The notes under the pieces are model-generated. The model was not told where the DNA came from. It worked only from the letters and a program-made list of their open reading frames with translations, and searched no databases. Of a stretch of DNA of 17,711 nucleotides, positions 1 through 6,891 are shown piece by piece (the first letter of the stretch is position 1; each line of letters starts with the position of its first letter). The DNA is from CAZFAT01 sp964517075 (GTDB lineage Bacteria > Acidobacteriota > Vicinamibacteria > Vicinamibacterales > SCN-69-37): the NCBI GenBank assembly GCA_964517075.1, contig CAZFAT010000208.1, positions 1 to 17,711 of the forward strand. The letters run 5' to 3'. The position numbers and the translations under genes were made by a program.

Positions 1-50
1 GCCGCGAGCGTGCGGTCCGCGGGTGGAATCGTCACGGCAGACTGAGTCAT
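1..50 (-). CDS. Start of an unidentified protein gene (partial, 5' end only)
   Basis: Reading the minus strand, an ATG at 50-48 opens a frame that stays open to the window edge (MTQSAVTIPPADRTLA). It is preceded by a good Shine-Dalgarno sequence, AGGAG at 60-56, five bases before the ATG. Only about 16 residues are visible, so the product cannot be identified. The gene is divergent from dinB, and the roughly 75 bases between the two start codons must hold the promoters of both. Start and frame are inferred from the ribosome binding site alone. Confidence 0.55.
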   Translation of the reverse strand, partial: MTQSAVTIPPADRTLA

Positions 51-126
51 CGGATCTCCTCCGGTGGGCGGACGCCTGGTGCCGTGCCATCATACGGCGA
101 GGGACGGCGTGTCAGCCGTGGAGCTC

Positions 127-1218
127 ATGGCTCACACCTCAAAGCTGTCGGGTGCGCCGGTCCGCCGCATCATCCACGTCGACATGGACGCCTTCTACGC
201 GTCCGTCGAGCAGCGGGACGCGCCGGCGCTTCGCGGCAAGCCGGTCGCCGTGGGTGGCTCGCCGGCGGGCCGCGGCGTCGTGGCGGCCGCGAGCTACGAG
301 GCGCGCGCGTTCGGCGTCCGCTCCGCGATCCCGATGGCCCGCGCCGTCCGGCTCTGCCCACACCTCGTCATCGTCCGGCCAGATTTCGAGAAGTACCGCG
401 CGGCCTCGTCGCAAGTCTTCGAGATCTTCCGGTCGGTGACGCCGCTCGTCGAGCCGCTGTCGCTCGACGAGGCGTACCTCGACGTCACGACGAACGCGTG
501 GAATGAACCGCTTGGCATGATCGTGGCCCGGCGACTGAAGGCGGCGATTCGAGACACGACCGGGCTCACGGCCTCGGCGGGTGTGGCGCCCAACAAGTTC
601 CTCGCGAAGGTGGCGTCGGCGTGGCGCAAGCCGGACGGCCTGACGGTGATTGCGCCCGAGCGCGTCGAACCGTTCCTGCGCGAGCTCCCGGTCGAGGCGC
701 TGTGGGGCGTGGGGCCGGTCACCGCGCGACGCCTGCGCGATCACGGCATCACCCGTCTCATCGAGGTGCGGACCGCCGATCCGTCCGCGTTGCGCGCGGC
801 CGTGGGCAGCCTGGCCGAGTGGCTCCTGGCGCTCGCGTCCGGCCACGACGACCGGCCCGTCGAACCGAACCGTCCCGCGAAGTCATCGTCGAGCGAATGC
901 ACGTACGCACAGGACCTGACCGACCTCGATCGCATCCGGGAGGACATCGCGGAACTCGCGCGCGAGAACGCCGAGTGGCTGGCCCGCCACACCCTTCTCG
1001 CGAAGACCGTCACGATCAAAGTCCGCTACGGCGATTTCACGACCATCACCCGCAGCCACAGCACTGCGCCCACGAACGACGCGGACGCCATCGTCCGCCG
1101 CGCCGTCGCGCTGCTCGAGAAGACTGACGTCGGGCGGCGGCCGGTCCGGCTGCTCGGCGCGGGCGTGCACGGGCTCTGCGAGCGCGACGCCACGGACGCC
1201 GACGCGCGCCTGTTCTGA
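127..1218 (+). CDS. dinB: DNA polymerase IV (Y-family translesion polymerase)
   Basis: Error-prone Y-family polymerase that copies past damaged template bases. The protein is 363 residues, normal for DinB. The palm begins with HVDMDAFYASVE at residues 17-28, giving metal-binding Asp19 and a Tyr at the steric-gate position (Tyr24). The second catalytic motif SLDEAYLD holds Asp114 and Glu115. Helix-hairpin-helix (LPVEALWGVGPVTARRL) and little-finger regions follow, so the protein looks complete. I chose the ATG at 127 because family members start a few residues before IIHVDMDAF. An in-frame GTG at 64 would add 21 residues of low-complexity sequence. GGAG at 120-123 is rather close to the ATG. 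No beta-clamp motif is obvious at the C terminus. Function is confident from family motifs; regulation (for example by a LexA box) is not visible. Confidence 0.95.
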   Translation: MAHTSKLSGAPVRRIIHVDMDAFYASVEQRDAPALRGKPVAVGGSPAGRGVVAAASYEARAFGVRSAIPMARAVRLCPHLVIVRPDFEKYRAASSQVFEIFRSVTPLVEPLSLDEAYLDVTTNAWNEPLGMIVARRLKAAIRDTTGLTASAGVAPNKFLAKVASAWRKPDGLTVIAPERVEPFLRELPVEALWGVGPVTARRLRDHGITRLIEVRTADPSALRAAVGSLAEWLLALASGHDDRPVEPNRPAKSSSSECTYAQDLTDLDRIREDIAELARENAEWLARHTLLAKTVTIKVRYGDFTTITRSHSTAPTNDADAIVRRAVALLEKTDVGRRPVRLLGAGVHGLCERDATDADARLF

Positions 1219-1257
1219 ACCGCTGCTCAGTTCAGTTGACGCACTAACACGTCGTAG

Positions 1258-1307
1258 GCGGCGGGCCTCAGCCCGCCGCACAGGCCCGCGGGGCTGAAAG
1301 CCCCGCG
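1258..1307. repeat. Tandem GC-rich hairpins (REP-like intergenic repeat, possible terminator)
   Basis: Two perfect 9-bp stems lie side by side between dinB and the padR gene. The first pairs 1258-1266 with 1271-1279 around the loop CTCA. The second pairs 1287-1295 with 1299-1307 around the loop GAA. There is no following T tract, so this is not a classical intrinsic terminator, although such structures can stop or stabilise transcripts. The paired style (CGGGC..GCCCG, then GGGGCT-GAA-AGCCCC) resembles dispersed intergenic hairpin repeats I associate with Acidobacteriota and other GC-rich environmental bacteria. That resemblance is recollection, not a search. Confidence 0.6.
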
Positions 1308-1308
1308 C

Positions 1309-1338
1309 TTGATTTGAACAACATTGTTGTTCTATTCT
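1309..1338 (+). promoter_or_regulatory. Probable promoter of the padR-permease pair, leaderless start
   Basis: A -35-like TTGATT (1309-1314), an 18-base spacer and a -10-like TATTCT (1333-1338) would start transcription at about 1345, at or next to the GTG start codon at 1346. No Shine-Dalgarno sequence precedes that GTG, which fits a leaderless mRNA. This stretch is strikingly AT-rich compared with its surroundings. Confidence 0.5.
1316..1332. promoter_or_regulatory. Palindromic operator, probably for the PadR regulator
   Basis: GAACAAC-ATT-GTTGTTC is a perfect inverted repeat with 7-bp arms. It sits exactly in the spacer between the proposed -35 and -10 elements, where a bound dimer would block RNA polymerase. 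PadR proteins are dimeric winged-helix repressors that commonly autoregulate, so the product of the gene beginning at 1346 is the natural candidate ligand. The binding itself is inferred. Confidence 0.55.
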
Positions 1339-1345
1339 GCCGGCC

Positions 1346-1681
1346 GTGACACAGAGCCCGACCGCGCTCGGAGAGTTCGAACAAATGGTGCTCCTGGCCG
1401 TCTTGTGCGCCGGCCAGGGGGACGGCCAGGCCTACGGAGTGACGGTCCACCAGGAACTGGAGCGGCGAACCGGCCGGCGAGCGGCCCGCGGCGCGATCTA
1501 CATGACGCTCGACCGGCTCGAGAAGAAGGGCCTCCTGACGTCCTACCAGTCCGAACCCACGGCAGAGCGCGGCGGCCGTGCCAGACGGTGCTACGAGGTC
1601 ACGAAGCCGGCGACGGCCGCGCTGCGCGCCTCGCGCCGGGCGCTCACCCGCCTGTGGGAAGGCCTGGAAGGCGTGAAGTAG
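1346..1681 (+). CDS. PadR family transcriptional regulator
   Basis: Small DNA-binding protein of 111 residues, typical for the short (PadR-s2 type) branch. The winged helix-turn-helix fills nearly the whole chain: FEQMVLLAVL, YGVTVHQELERRTGR, then the recognition region GAIYMTLDRLEKKGLL at about residues 50-65, and a wing rich in Arg and Gly (RGGRARRCYEVT). It starts with GTG, has no ribosome binding site, and probably begins at the 5' end of its transcript. The permease gene follows 12 bases after the stop. PadR regulators paired with ADOP permeases are a recurring arrangement in Acidobacteriota, so this protein probably represses itself and the permease. The inducing signal is unknown. Confidence 0.9.
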   Translation: MTQSPTALGEFEQMVLLAVLCAGQGDGQAYGVTVHQELERRTGRRAARGAIYMTLDRLEKKGLLTSYQSEPTAERGGRARRCYEVTKPATAALRASRRALTRLWEGLEGVK

Positions 1682-1693
1682 GCCAACGCGCCC

Positions 1694-3358
1694 ATGTCCA
1701 TGCTCCTCCATCGACTGCTCGACGCCAACCTCGCCGAGTCCATCCTCGGCGACCTCGAGGAGGAGCGGCAGCGGCGGGCGCGCCGGTCGCGGCTGGCGGC
1801 CCGGCTGTGGTACTGGCGCGCGAGCCTCGCCATCGTCGCGTTCGCGACGTTCCGACGCGTGTACGACGCGGTCGCGGAGGTCCTGACCAGCCGCTTCGGA
1901 CTGTCGGCTCCGGGCGGCGACGTCGCGCAGGCGGCGCGTTCCCTGCGCCGATCGCCGTGGTACAGCGCCACCGTCGTCGGGGTCATCGCCATGAGCATGG
2001 CGCTCGCCACGACAACCTTCGCGATCGTGGACGGCGTGCTCTTCAAGCCGCTGCCATACCCGGCCTCGAGCGAACTGTTCGTCGGCAGTGGCGGGTACGC
2101 GAAGCATCCCAGCGAGACGCCCTCGTTGTCGCCGGAGGAAATCCAGCGCTGGAGGGTCGCGGCGCCCGACGTGCGGATTGGCGTGATGGGTCTCCAGAGC
2201 ACCCTGGGCAGAACCGCGGATCTCGAGGAGGTGCGGACCGTCAGCGTTTCGCCTGAGTTGCTCGACGTGCTGGGCGTTCGACCCCTCGTCGCCGCGGCGT
2301 CCGGCACGCTCGTCCTGCTCGCCTGCCTCACCCTGGCGGGCCTCGGCATCGCGCGAGTGGAGGATCGCGCGCGCGAGGTCGCGCCGCGGCGGGCGATCGG
2401 CGCGGGTGGCTGGGCGATCGCGCGCCTGCAGAGTGTGGAAGCGCTGGTGCTTGCCGCGATCGGCACGTCGATCGGCGTGGCGCTCGCGGCACCGGTCCTT
2501 ACGGCGACCCTGCGCCTGTTGCCCGACGACCTGCCCTTGCTCAACGACCCCACGATCGACCTTCGGGTGCTGCTGTTCGCCGCAGCTGCGGTATTCGTGA
2601 CGTCGCTCCTGATAGCGCTGTGGCCGGCGACAGTGGCCGCGCGCACGGGCTTGAGCCCGCTGAGGGCGCGGTCGGGTCAGAGTCAGAGCACGAAGCCGAC
2701 GCGCGGGTGGGCCCGCCGCGCGCTCGTGGCCGGCGAGGTCGCCCTTGCCCTGGTGCTGACCCTCGGTGGCACGCTCGTCGTCGGCAGCCTCGCGCTGCTG
2801 TGGAGCGAGGACCACGGTTATTCCGAAGCTGACAGCCTGATCATCGAGTTCAGCGTCACCACTGCCGATCGTCTCGGCTCTCGGACGGAGATCGCAGCCA
2901 TTGAGACCGTGCTTGTCGCTCGCGTCATGACGATGCGCGAGGCGCTGGCGGATTCGATTCGTGCCCGGCATCTGAACGCGTGGACCTTCGGCGTCTTCGC
3001 GACCGCGTCCATCGCCATCGCTGTCGTCGGCATCCTCGGGCTCATCGCGATGGCGACGTCCAGGCGAACTCGCGAGATCGGCATCCGTTCCGCGCTCGGT
3101 GGCAAGCCAATCGGCGTGGTCGGGCTCATCGTGCGGGAACAGGTGGTGCCTGTCGCCGCGGGACTCCTGGTTGGCGGGACCGTGGCCGCGTGGGCGGGAC
3201 AATTCATCGGCGCGTACCTCTATCGCTTTCAGCCGTCCAATCCGAGGCTGTGGACGATGGCGGTGGGTGCGGTCATCACCGCCGCGCTCGCGGGCACGCT
3301 GATCCCCGCCTGGCGCGCGTCACGCGTCGATCCGGTGCAAGCGCTCCGCGCGGAGTAG
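1694..3358 (+). CDS. ADOP-type (MacB/FtsX-like) permease, shortened
   Basis: Membrane protein of 554 residues related to acidobacterial duplicated orphan permeases, which usually have about 800 residues and two MacB-like halves. Residues 1-45 match the permease-prefix region (ESILGDLEEE, LWYWR). Hydrophobic stretches lie near 91-113, 203-220, 248-270, 290-312, 343-369, 431-454, 484-507 and 519-538, giving about eight membrane spans. The end WRASRVDPVQALRAE is the usual C terminus. Each periplasmic MacB_PCD domain is reduced: the first jumps near residue 197 (LGVRP to LVAAASG, about nucleotide 2282) from the middle of the domain to the next helix, and the second is only about 55 residues (372-425). 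The frame stays open throughout, so these look like in-frame deletions rather than decay by stops. No ATPase gene is adjacent. The substrate is unknown. An ATG at 1700 is an alternative start. Confidence 0.85.
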   Translation: MSMLLHRLLDANLAESILGDLEEERQRRARRSRLAARLWYWRASLAIVAFATFRRVYDAVAEVLTSRFGLSAPGGDVAQAARSLRRSPWYSATVVGVIAMSMALATTTFAIVDGVLFKPLPYPASSELFVGSGGYAKHPSETPSLSPEEIQRWRVAAPDVRIGVMGLQSTLGRTADLEEVRTVSVSPELLDVLGVRPLVAAASGTLVLLACLTLAGLGIARVEDRAREVAPRRAIGAGGWAIARLQSVEALVLAAIGTSIGVALAAPVLTATLRLLPDDLPLLNDPTIDLRVLLFAAAAVFVTSLLIALWPATVAARTGLSPLRARSGQSQSTKPTRGWARRALVAGEVALALVLTLGGTLVVGSLALLWSEDHGYSEADSLIIEFSVTTADRLGSRTEIAAIETVLVARVMTMREALADSIRARHLNAWTFGVFATASIAIAVVGILGLIAMATSRRTREIGIRSALGGKPIGVVGLIVREQVVPVAAGLLVGGTVAAWAGQFIGAYLYRFQPSNPRLWTMAVGAVITAALAGTLIPAWRASRVDPVQALRAE

Positions 3359-3450
3359 GCCAATAGCCCGATCACGATAGCCCGATGACCCGATCGATAG
3401 CCCGATAGCCCGATCGCGATAGCAAATAGCCAATAGGCGATAGCCAGATG
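3359..3450. repeat. Degenerate short-repeat array (ATAGCCCGAT units), copy A
   Basis: Starting directly after the permease stop codon, about 90 bases consist of imperfect repeats of ATAGCC/CGATAGCC, mostly as ATAGCCCGAT. The reverse complement resembles the array at 4737-4842 over most of its length: both begin CATCTGGCTAT and share CTATCGCGATYGGGCTATCG. The array is non-coding on both strands and its lower GC stands out. Irregular spacing and lack of unique spacers argue against CRISPR. Confidence 0.8.
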
Positions 3451-3462
3451 CACGCGGCCACG

Positions 3463-3966
3463 TCAAGGTGCCGCGGTCTTTTCAATGCGTCCGAACATCA
3501 GACCGCCCGTGTCACCGTGTTGCCACGTACCGGCGTAGCGATCCTCGTAGAAGAAGAGGCGGACAGTGAACGTGCCGATGCCGGGCAGGCTGGTGTCGGT
3601 CATCATGATCATCGGGGTGTCACCCACCCAGCGCATCGGGACGGCGATGGGAATCACGCTGCCATTCAACCCGCAGCAGTCCATGCGCGCGTTGAACTGC
3701 CACAGGTCGTCGCCCACTTTCTCCACGCTGGCGATCTCGTAGCGGTCTGCGCGCGGTGGACGATTCTCGCGACCCGCGACGGTGAACGAGCCAACGAGGG
3801 TGACGCCGCGCATCCGCTCCGCGAACGCGCGCTCGGCATCGGTGAGCGATGCCGGCTCCACGACCGCGCCGATCCCCGTCCTCCCCACCAGCCAGCCGCC
3901 GGTGAACAACACCACGGCAGCCACCACGGCCACGCCCAGGCCGAATACGCGCCGGACCAACGCCAT
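3463..3966 (-). CDS. Membrane-anchored hypothetical protein
   Basis: I do not recognise a named family. The predicted protein has 167 residues. One hydrophobic N-terminal segment (about residues 8-27, GLGVAVVAAVVLFTGGWLVG) after Arg5-Arg6 suggests a signal anchor, so the remainder would face the periplasm. After a short helix (LTDAERAFAERMRGV), the soluble part is rich in alternating hydrophobic residues with several aromatic and Gly positions (TLVGSFTVAGREN, YEIASVEKVGDDLWQF, FTVRLFFYEDRYAGTW), which suggests an all-beta fold. A Cys-Cys pair (MDCCGLNG) is notable. No strong Shine-Dalgarno precedes the ATG at 3966. The gene is divergent from the DUF2911 gene, with 127 bases between the starts. 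Coding is inferred from the well-behaved sequence and exclusion of other frames. Confidence 0.75.
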   Translation of the reverse strand: MALVRRVFGLGVAVVAAVVLFTGGWLVGRTGIGAVVEPASLTDAERAFAERMRGVTLVGSFTVAGRENRPPRADRYEIASVEKVGDDLWQFNARMDCCGLNGSVIPIAVPMRWVGDTPMIMMTDTSLPGIGTFTVRLFFYEDRYAGTWQHGDTGGLMFGRIEKTAAP

Positions 3967-4093
3967 TTGAGCCCCCGGCGGTGATGTTAACCCGGGCCAC
4001 GCACGGTCGCTACCGAGACCCAGGCCTCTGCTATTGTTGACGGTCCCGGCGCGGCGGGCCCGCGATCACGTATTCAAGCGAGGAGTGTGTGTG

Positions 4094-4735
4094 ATGACGC
4101 TGCGGTTCTGGCTCGGCACGACGATGATGGCGCTGGCGGCAACCCTGGCAGTTTCGGCCCAGACGAAACCCGCGGTCAACCTGCCTGCCAGCCCGCGAGG
4201 CCTGGCGGCCATCCAGGTCGGGGGAACCTGGAGCACGGGCGAGCAACGCGAGTACAAGGGCGGCTCGTGGATCACGATCGACTACGGCCGGCCGATCTTG
4301 CGGGGGCGCAGCAACATCTTCGGGACGGGCGCCACGTACGGCCAGACCGTTCTCGACGGCTCGGCCCTCTGGCGCGCGGGCGCGAACGAAACCACGCGCC
4401 TGACGACGCAGGTCCCGCTGGTCATCGGCGGCACCACGCTGGCGCCGGGCACGTACAACGTGCTCGTCGATCTCAAGGAGACCGCCTGGACGCTCGTGCT
4501 GACCAACCAGCCGGCCCAGACGAAGTACGACCCGAACGAGAAGGTCCTGCTCTACGGGTCCTACAACTACAACCCGAAGCACGACGTGCTGCGGGCGCCC
4601 ATGCAGGTGTCCACCGCGCCGAGGTCCGTCGAGCAGTTCACGATCGGATTCGTGGACGTGCAGGCCACGCGCGGCACGCTCTACATGGCGTGGGATCGGA
4701 CGGTGGCGATGGTGGAGTTTGGGGGCAAACCCTAA
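4094..4735 (+). CDS. Secreted DUF2911 family protein
   Basis: Predicted exported protein of 213 residues with a clear signal peptide (MTLRFWLGTTMMALAATLAVSA, cleavage likely near AQT). The mature part has the DUF2911 signature: ITIDYGRPILRGRSNIFG (residues 56-73), the conserved WRAGANETT block, and the later APGTYNVLVDL and WTLVLTN blocks. The biochemical function of DUF2911 is not known to me; the family is common in Bacteroidota and Acidobacteriota. The start is decided by AGGAG at 4081-4085, eight bases before the ATG, which also gives a proper signal peptide. A longer in-frame start at 4034 adds only non-coding-looking residues. The degenerate repeat array begins directly after the stop. 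Confidence 0.88.
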   Translation: MTLRFWLGTTMMALAATLAVSAQTKPAVNLPASPRGLAAIQVGGTWSTGEQREYKGGSWITIDYGRPILRGRSNIFGTGATYGQTVLDGSALWRAGANETTRLTTQVPLVIGGTTLAPGTYNVLVDLKETAWTLVLTNQPAQTKYDPNEKVLLYGSYNYNPKHDVLRAPMQVSTAPRSVEQFTIGFVDVQATRGTLYMAWDRTVAMVEFGGKP

Positions 4736-4736
4736 G

Positions 4737-4842
4737 CATCTGGCTATTTGTTATTGATTATTGGCTATCGCGATTGGGCTATCGGGTTATTGATCGGCTA
4801 TTGGTGATCGGGCTATTGGGCTATCGGGCTATCGGGGCTATC
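4737..4842. repeat. Degenerate short-repeat array (ATCGGGCTAT units), copy B
   Basis: Beginning one base after the DUF2911 stop, about 105 bases are made of imperfect GGCTATCG/GGCTATTG units. In opposite orientation this matches array A at 3359-3450, including the shared end CATCTGGCTAT. The two copies therefore form an imperfect inverted repeat around a 1.3-kb segment with two genes. It has no open frame of its own and no CRISPR-like spacers. Confidence 0.8.
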
Positions 4843-4875
4843 CGCGACTGCGGCAGCGCGAACCGGGAGTCATCG

Positions 4876-5610
4876 TTACTGTCGCTTGAAGCTGGCGACG
4901 AGCGCCACCGAGGTCACCGTGTCCGTCCGCTTGAACCCGGGCGCCGGGAAGTTCGAGAACCGCACCGCGTTCGACACCTTCAGCGACACGGCCGACGTCA
5001 GCTTCGTCGTAAGCGCGATGGTGTGATCGAGCCGCCAGTCGTCGGCATTGTCGATCGTTCCGACGATCCCGAGGTCATCGCTGATCTCTGACGTGTCGGA
5101 CAGCCTCAGGACGTAGATCGCCCCGGTGCCCCAGGTGGCGCTCGAGACGTCGGCGCCAGCGAGCCGATCCTCGTTGAGGTAGCCGACGCCCAGATCGGCC
5201 GTGAGCTTCTGGCGGTCGGAGCTGATCACCGTCATCGCAAGGCCGGCGCTGCCGCTGTTCCGGTTCGCCACACCGGCAAATCGATCTCGGAAATACGCGT
5301 ACTCGGCGAACGCCGACAGGCGCGAATGGATCACCTTCTCCACGCGCGGGGTGTAGAGCAGCGCCTGGGCGGTCTGCAGCCCCTCGGACTCACTCCGCAC
5401 GAAGGACAGCCGGTGACGGAAGACCCACGTGCCCGGTCGGGCAATGGTCTCGTGCCCGAGGCCCACGGTAGTTGAGGACGCATTGCCGCTGACACCGACA
5501 AACGCAAACTCCCCAGTGGTTTCGTGACGGGGCGGCGGCGGGCCCTGCGCGAAACCGACGGAGGGGAACGAGAGCAGGGCCACCAGAAGTCCGGACAGAC
5601 GGATCGACAT
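4876..5610 (-). CDS. DUF481 family outer-membrane beta-barrel protein
   Basis: Predicted 244-residue protein with a signal peptide (MSIRLSGLLVALLSFPSVGFA, cleavage near AQG). It continues as an amphipathic beta-strand protein typical of DUF481 (YdiY-like): GEFAFVGVSGNASSTTVGLG, then WVFRHRLSFVRSESEGLQTA, the strand-turn YAYFRDRFAGVANRNSGSAGL, the conserved DLGVGYLNEDRL, and a final aromatic/basic strand ending in FKRQ. The family is thought to be an outer-membrane barrel of unknown substrate; transport or envelope integrity is a guess. AGGATGG lies just before the ATG at 5610 on the minus strand and supports that start. The AlkZ-like gene lies 122 bases upstream on the same strand, so the two may or may not share a transcript. 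Its 3' end is about 35 bases from repeat array B. Confidence 0.85.
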   Translation of the reverse strand: MSIRLSGLLVALLSFPSVGFAQGPPPPRHETTGEFAFVGVSGNASSTTVGLGHETIARPGTWVFRHRLSFVRSESEGLQTAQALLYTPRVEKVIHSRLSAFAEYAYFRDRFAGVANRNSGSAGLAMTVISSDRQKLTADLGVGYLNEDRLAGADVSSATWGTGAIYVLRLSDTSEISDDLGIVGTIDNADDWRLDHTIALTTKLTSAVSLKVSNAVRFSNFPAPGFKRTDTVTSVALVASFKRQ

Positions 5611-5732
5611 CCAGCCATCCTAATCCCGGTTTGCACGTGAACTGGCGTACCCCGCACGGGTGACGCCGGACGGGGCGCCCCGCGTGGCGCGGAGCCCACG
5701 CCCGTGGCCGACGGATTGGGGCGACCACGTGG

Positions 5733-6830
5733 TCAGGCTGGCACGCCACTCGACGAAATGAGGCGTGACGGCCTTGGGGCGATCACGTCCACGGGCAGTC
5801 CGAGAAAGACGCCGTACCGCCGGGCCGCCTCCGCGAGGGCATCCCGCTCGGCACGTGAGAACCGCACGAACAACGTCGGCTCAATGGTCACCCGGCCGGG
5901 CGCGAGCACGCGGCGCCAGGTGCCGACGATCTGTCCGTCGCGTACGATGATCCAGACGAGCGCGGCGCCCTGGTTGATCAGGCGACGGCCATGCTCAGGA
6001 GAGACGATGGCGCTGCGATCGCGGTAGCTCGAGACGTACTCGTCGTAAATGGACAGGAGATGCACGCGCGGGGCGCCGCGGGCCGGGCGCACTACCGGCG
6101 GCGCCGACAACGCGGCAAACGCGCGCCTGGCGTCCGCCACGGTCAGGCCACGCCACTTCGCGAAGTCGTGCGCGGTGGCCGGCGCACGGGTGGCGTAGTA
6201 GCGCGTCGCCACCTCGGCCAGCGCCTCATCGCGCCCCATCGGGCGCACGGCCGGCACACGTCCCTCGAGCAGTGCATAGGTGAACTGCTTCCCGACCCGC
6301 GGTCCGCTGCAGACGAGGCCGGTGAGCTCGGCGTGCATCATGATGTACGCCATCCGCTGCAGGCCGTCCGTCGGAATGCCGGCCGCCTGAACGACGGCGG
6401 CGATCGCCGCGCGCGTCAGGTGACGGCCGCCCTCGAGCGCTTTGTCGATCGCCCGGGCGCTGCGACTGAGGGCGGCGGCGTCCAGGCCCAGCTTGCGGCA
6501 CATCGACCCGTTCTGCAGCAGGATCCGTGGGCCCGTCAGCGCCAGCAGGGTGCGGATGTCGTCGGGAGCCACGAAGTGCCAGGTCGGCCGCAGCACATGG
6601 GTGCGAAGGATCTCGCCCGCGTTGAACGCGCGCTCGACCTCCGCCTCGGTTACGCCTCTCAGCCGCAGCCCGATCGCCCACTTCGCGCCCGCGAAATCCT
6701 GCGCCTGGACCGCGACCAGGCGCCGCACCATGCCGGCGACGCTGTCCCTGCGCGGCCGGCTGATGTGCTGCCTCGCGAGGCGGGCCGCCGCCGTCCCGAC
6801 CCCGCCGCGCCCGGTCCGCTCCTGGGCCAT
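5733..6830 (-). CDS. Winged-helix DNA-binding protein, AlkZ-like (HTH_42) putative DNA glycosylase
   Basis: Protein of 365 residues of the HTH_42 (formerly DUF1006) superfamily. Members include AlkZ, which unhooks azinomycin cross-links, and E. coli YcaQ (AlkX), which removes bulky alkyl adducts and cross-links. Supporting blocks are RLVAVQAQDFAGAKWAIGLR (residues 37-56), LRTHVLRPTWHFVAPDDIRTLLALTGPR, and a C-terminal region with LLSIYDEYVSSYRDR and ALVWIIVRDGQIVGTWRR. VQAQ gives Gln42-x-Gln44, matching the catalytic Gln-x-Gln of the AlkZ branch rather than the Gln-x-Asp of YcaQ. No Shine-Dalgarno is visible. An AATAAT element (6844-6839) ends eight bases before the ATG, so a leaderless transcript is possible. 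The superfamily is confident; enzymatic activity is inferred. Members are often annotated simply as winged-helix proteins. Confidence 0.85.
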   Translation of the reverse strand: MAQERTGRGGVGTAAARLARQHISRPRRDSVAGMVRRLVAVQAQDFAGAKWAIGLRLRGVTEAEVERAFNAGEILRTHVLRPTWHFVAPDDIRTLLALTGPRILLQNGSMCRKLGLDAAALSRSARAIDKALEGGRHLTRAAIAAVVQAAGIPTDGLQRMAYIMMHAELTGLVCSGPRVGKQFTYALLEGRVPAVRPMGRDEALAEVATRYYATRAPATAHDFAKWRGLTVADARRAFAALSAPPVVRPARGAPRVHLLSIYDEYVSSYRDRSAIVSPEHGRRLINQGAALVWIIVRDGQIVGTWRRVLAPGRVTIEPTLFVRFSRAERDALAEAARRYGVFLGLPVDVIAPRPSRLISSSGVPA

Positions 6831-6891
6831 GGCGGAGGATTATTCGCGATCAGCGATCCACAGGCGCAGACTTGGGCCACAATCAACAGCA

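Noticed and set aside
1268..3202. 644-codon open frame on the minus strand opposite padR and the permease
   Set aside because: It is an antisense shadow in GC-rich DNA. Its sequence is dominated by Arg, Gly, His and Asp with no domain pattern, whereas the plus strand encodes clear PadR and permease proteins.
4037..4066. TTGACG at 4037 as a -35 for the DUF2911 gene
   Set aside because: No acceptable -10 lies at the right distance in the GC-rich downstream sequence.
3359..4842. CRISPR-like repeats
   Set aside because: The units are about 8-10 bases, degenerate and unevenly spaced, with no unique spacers and no cas genes nearby.
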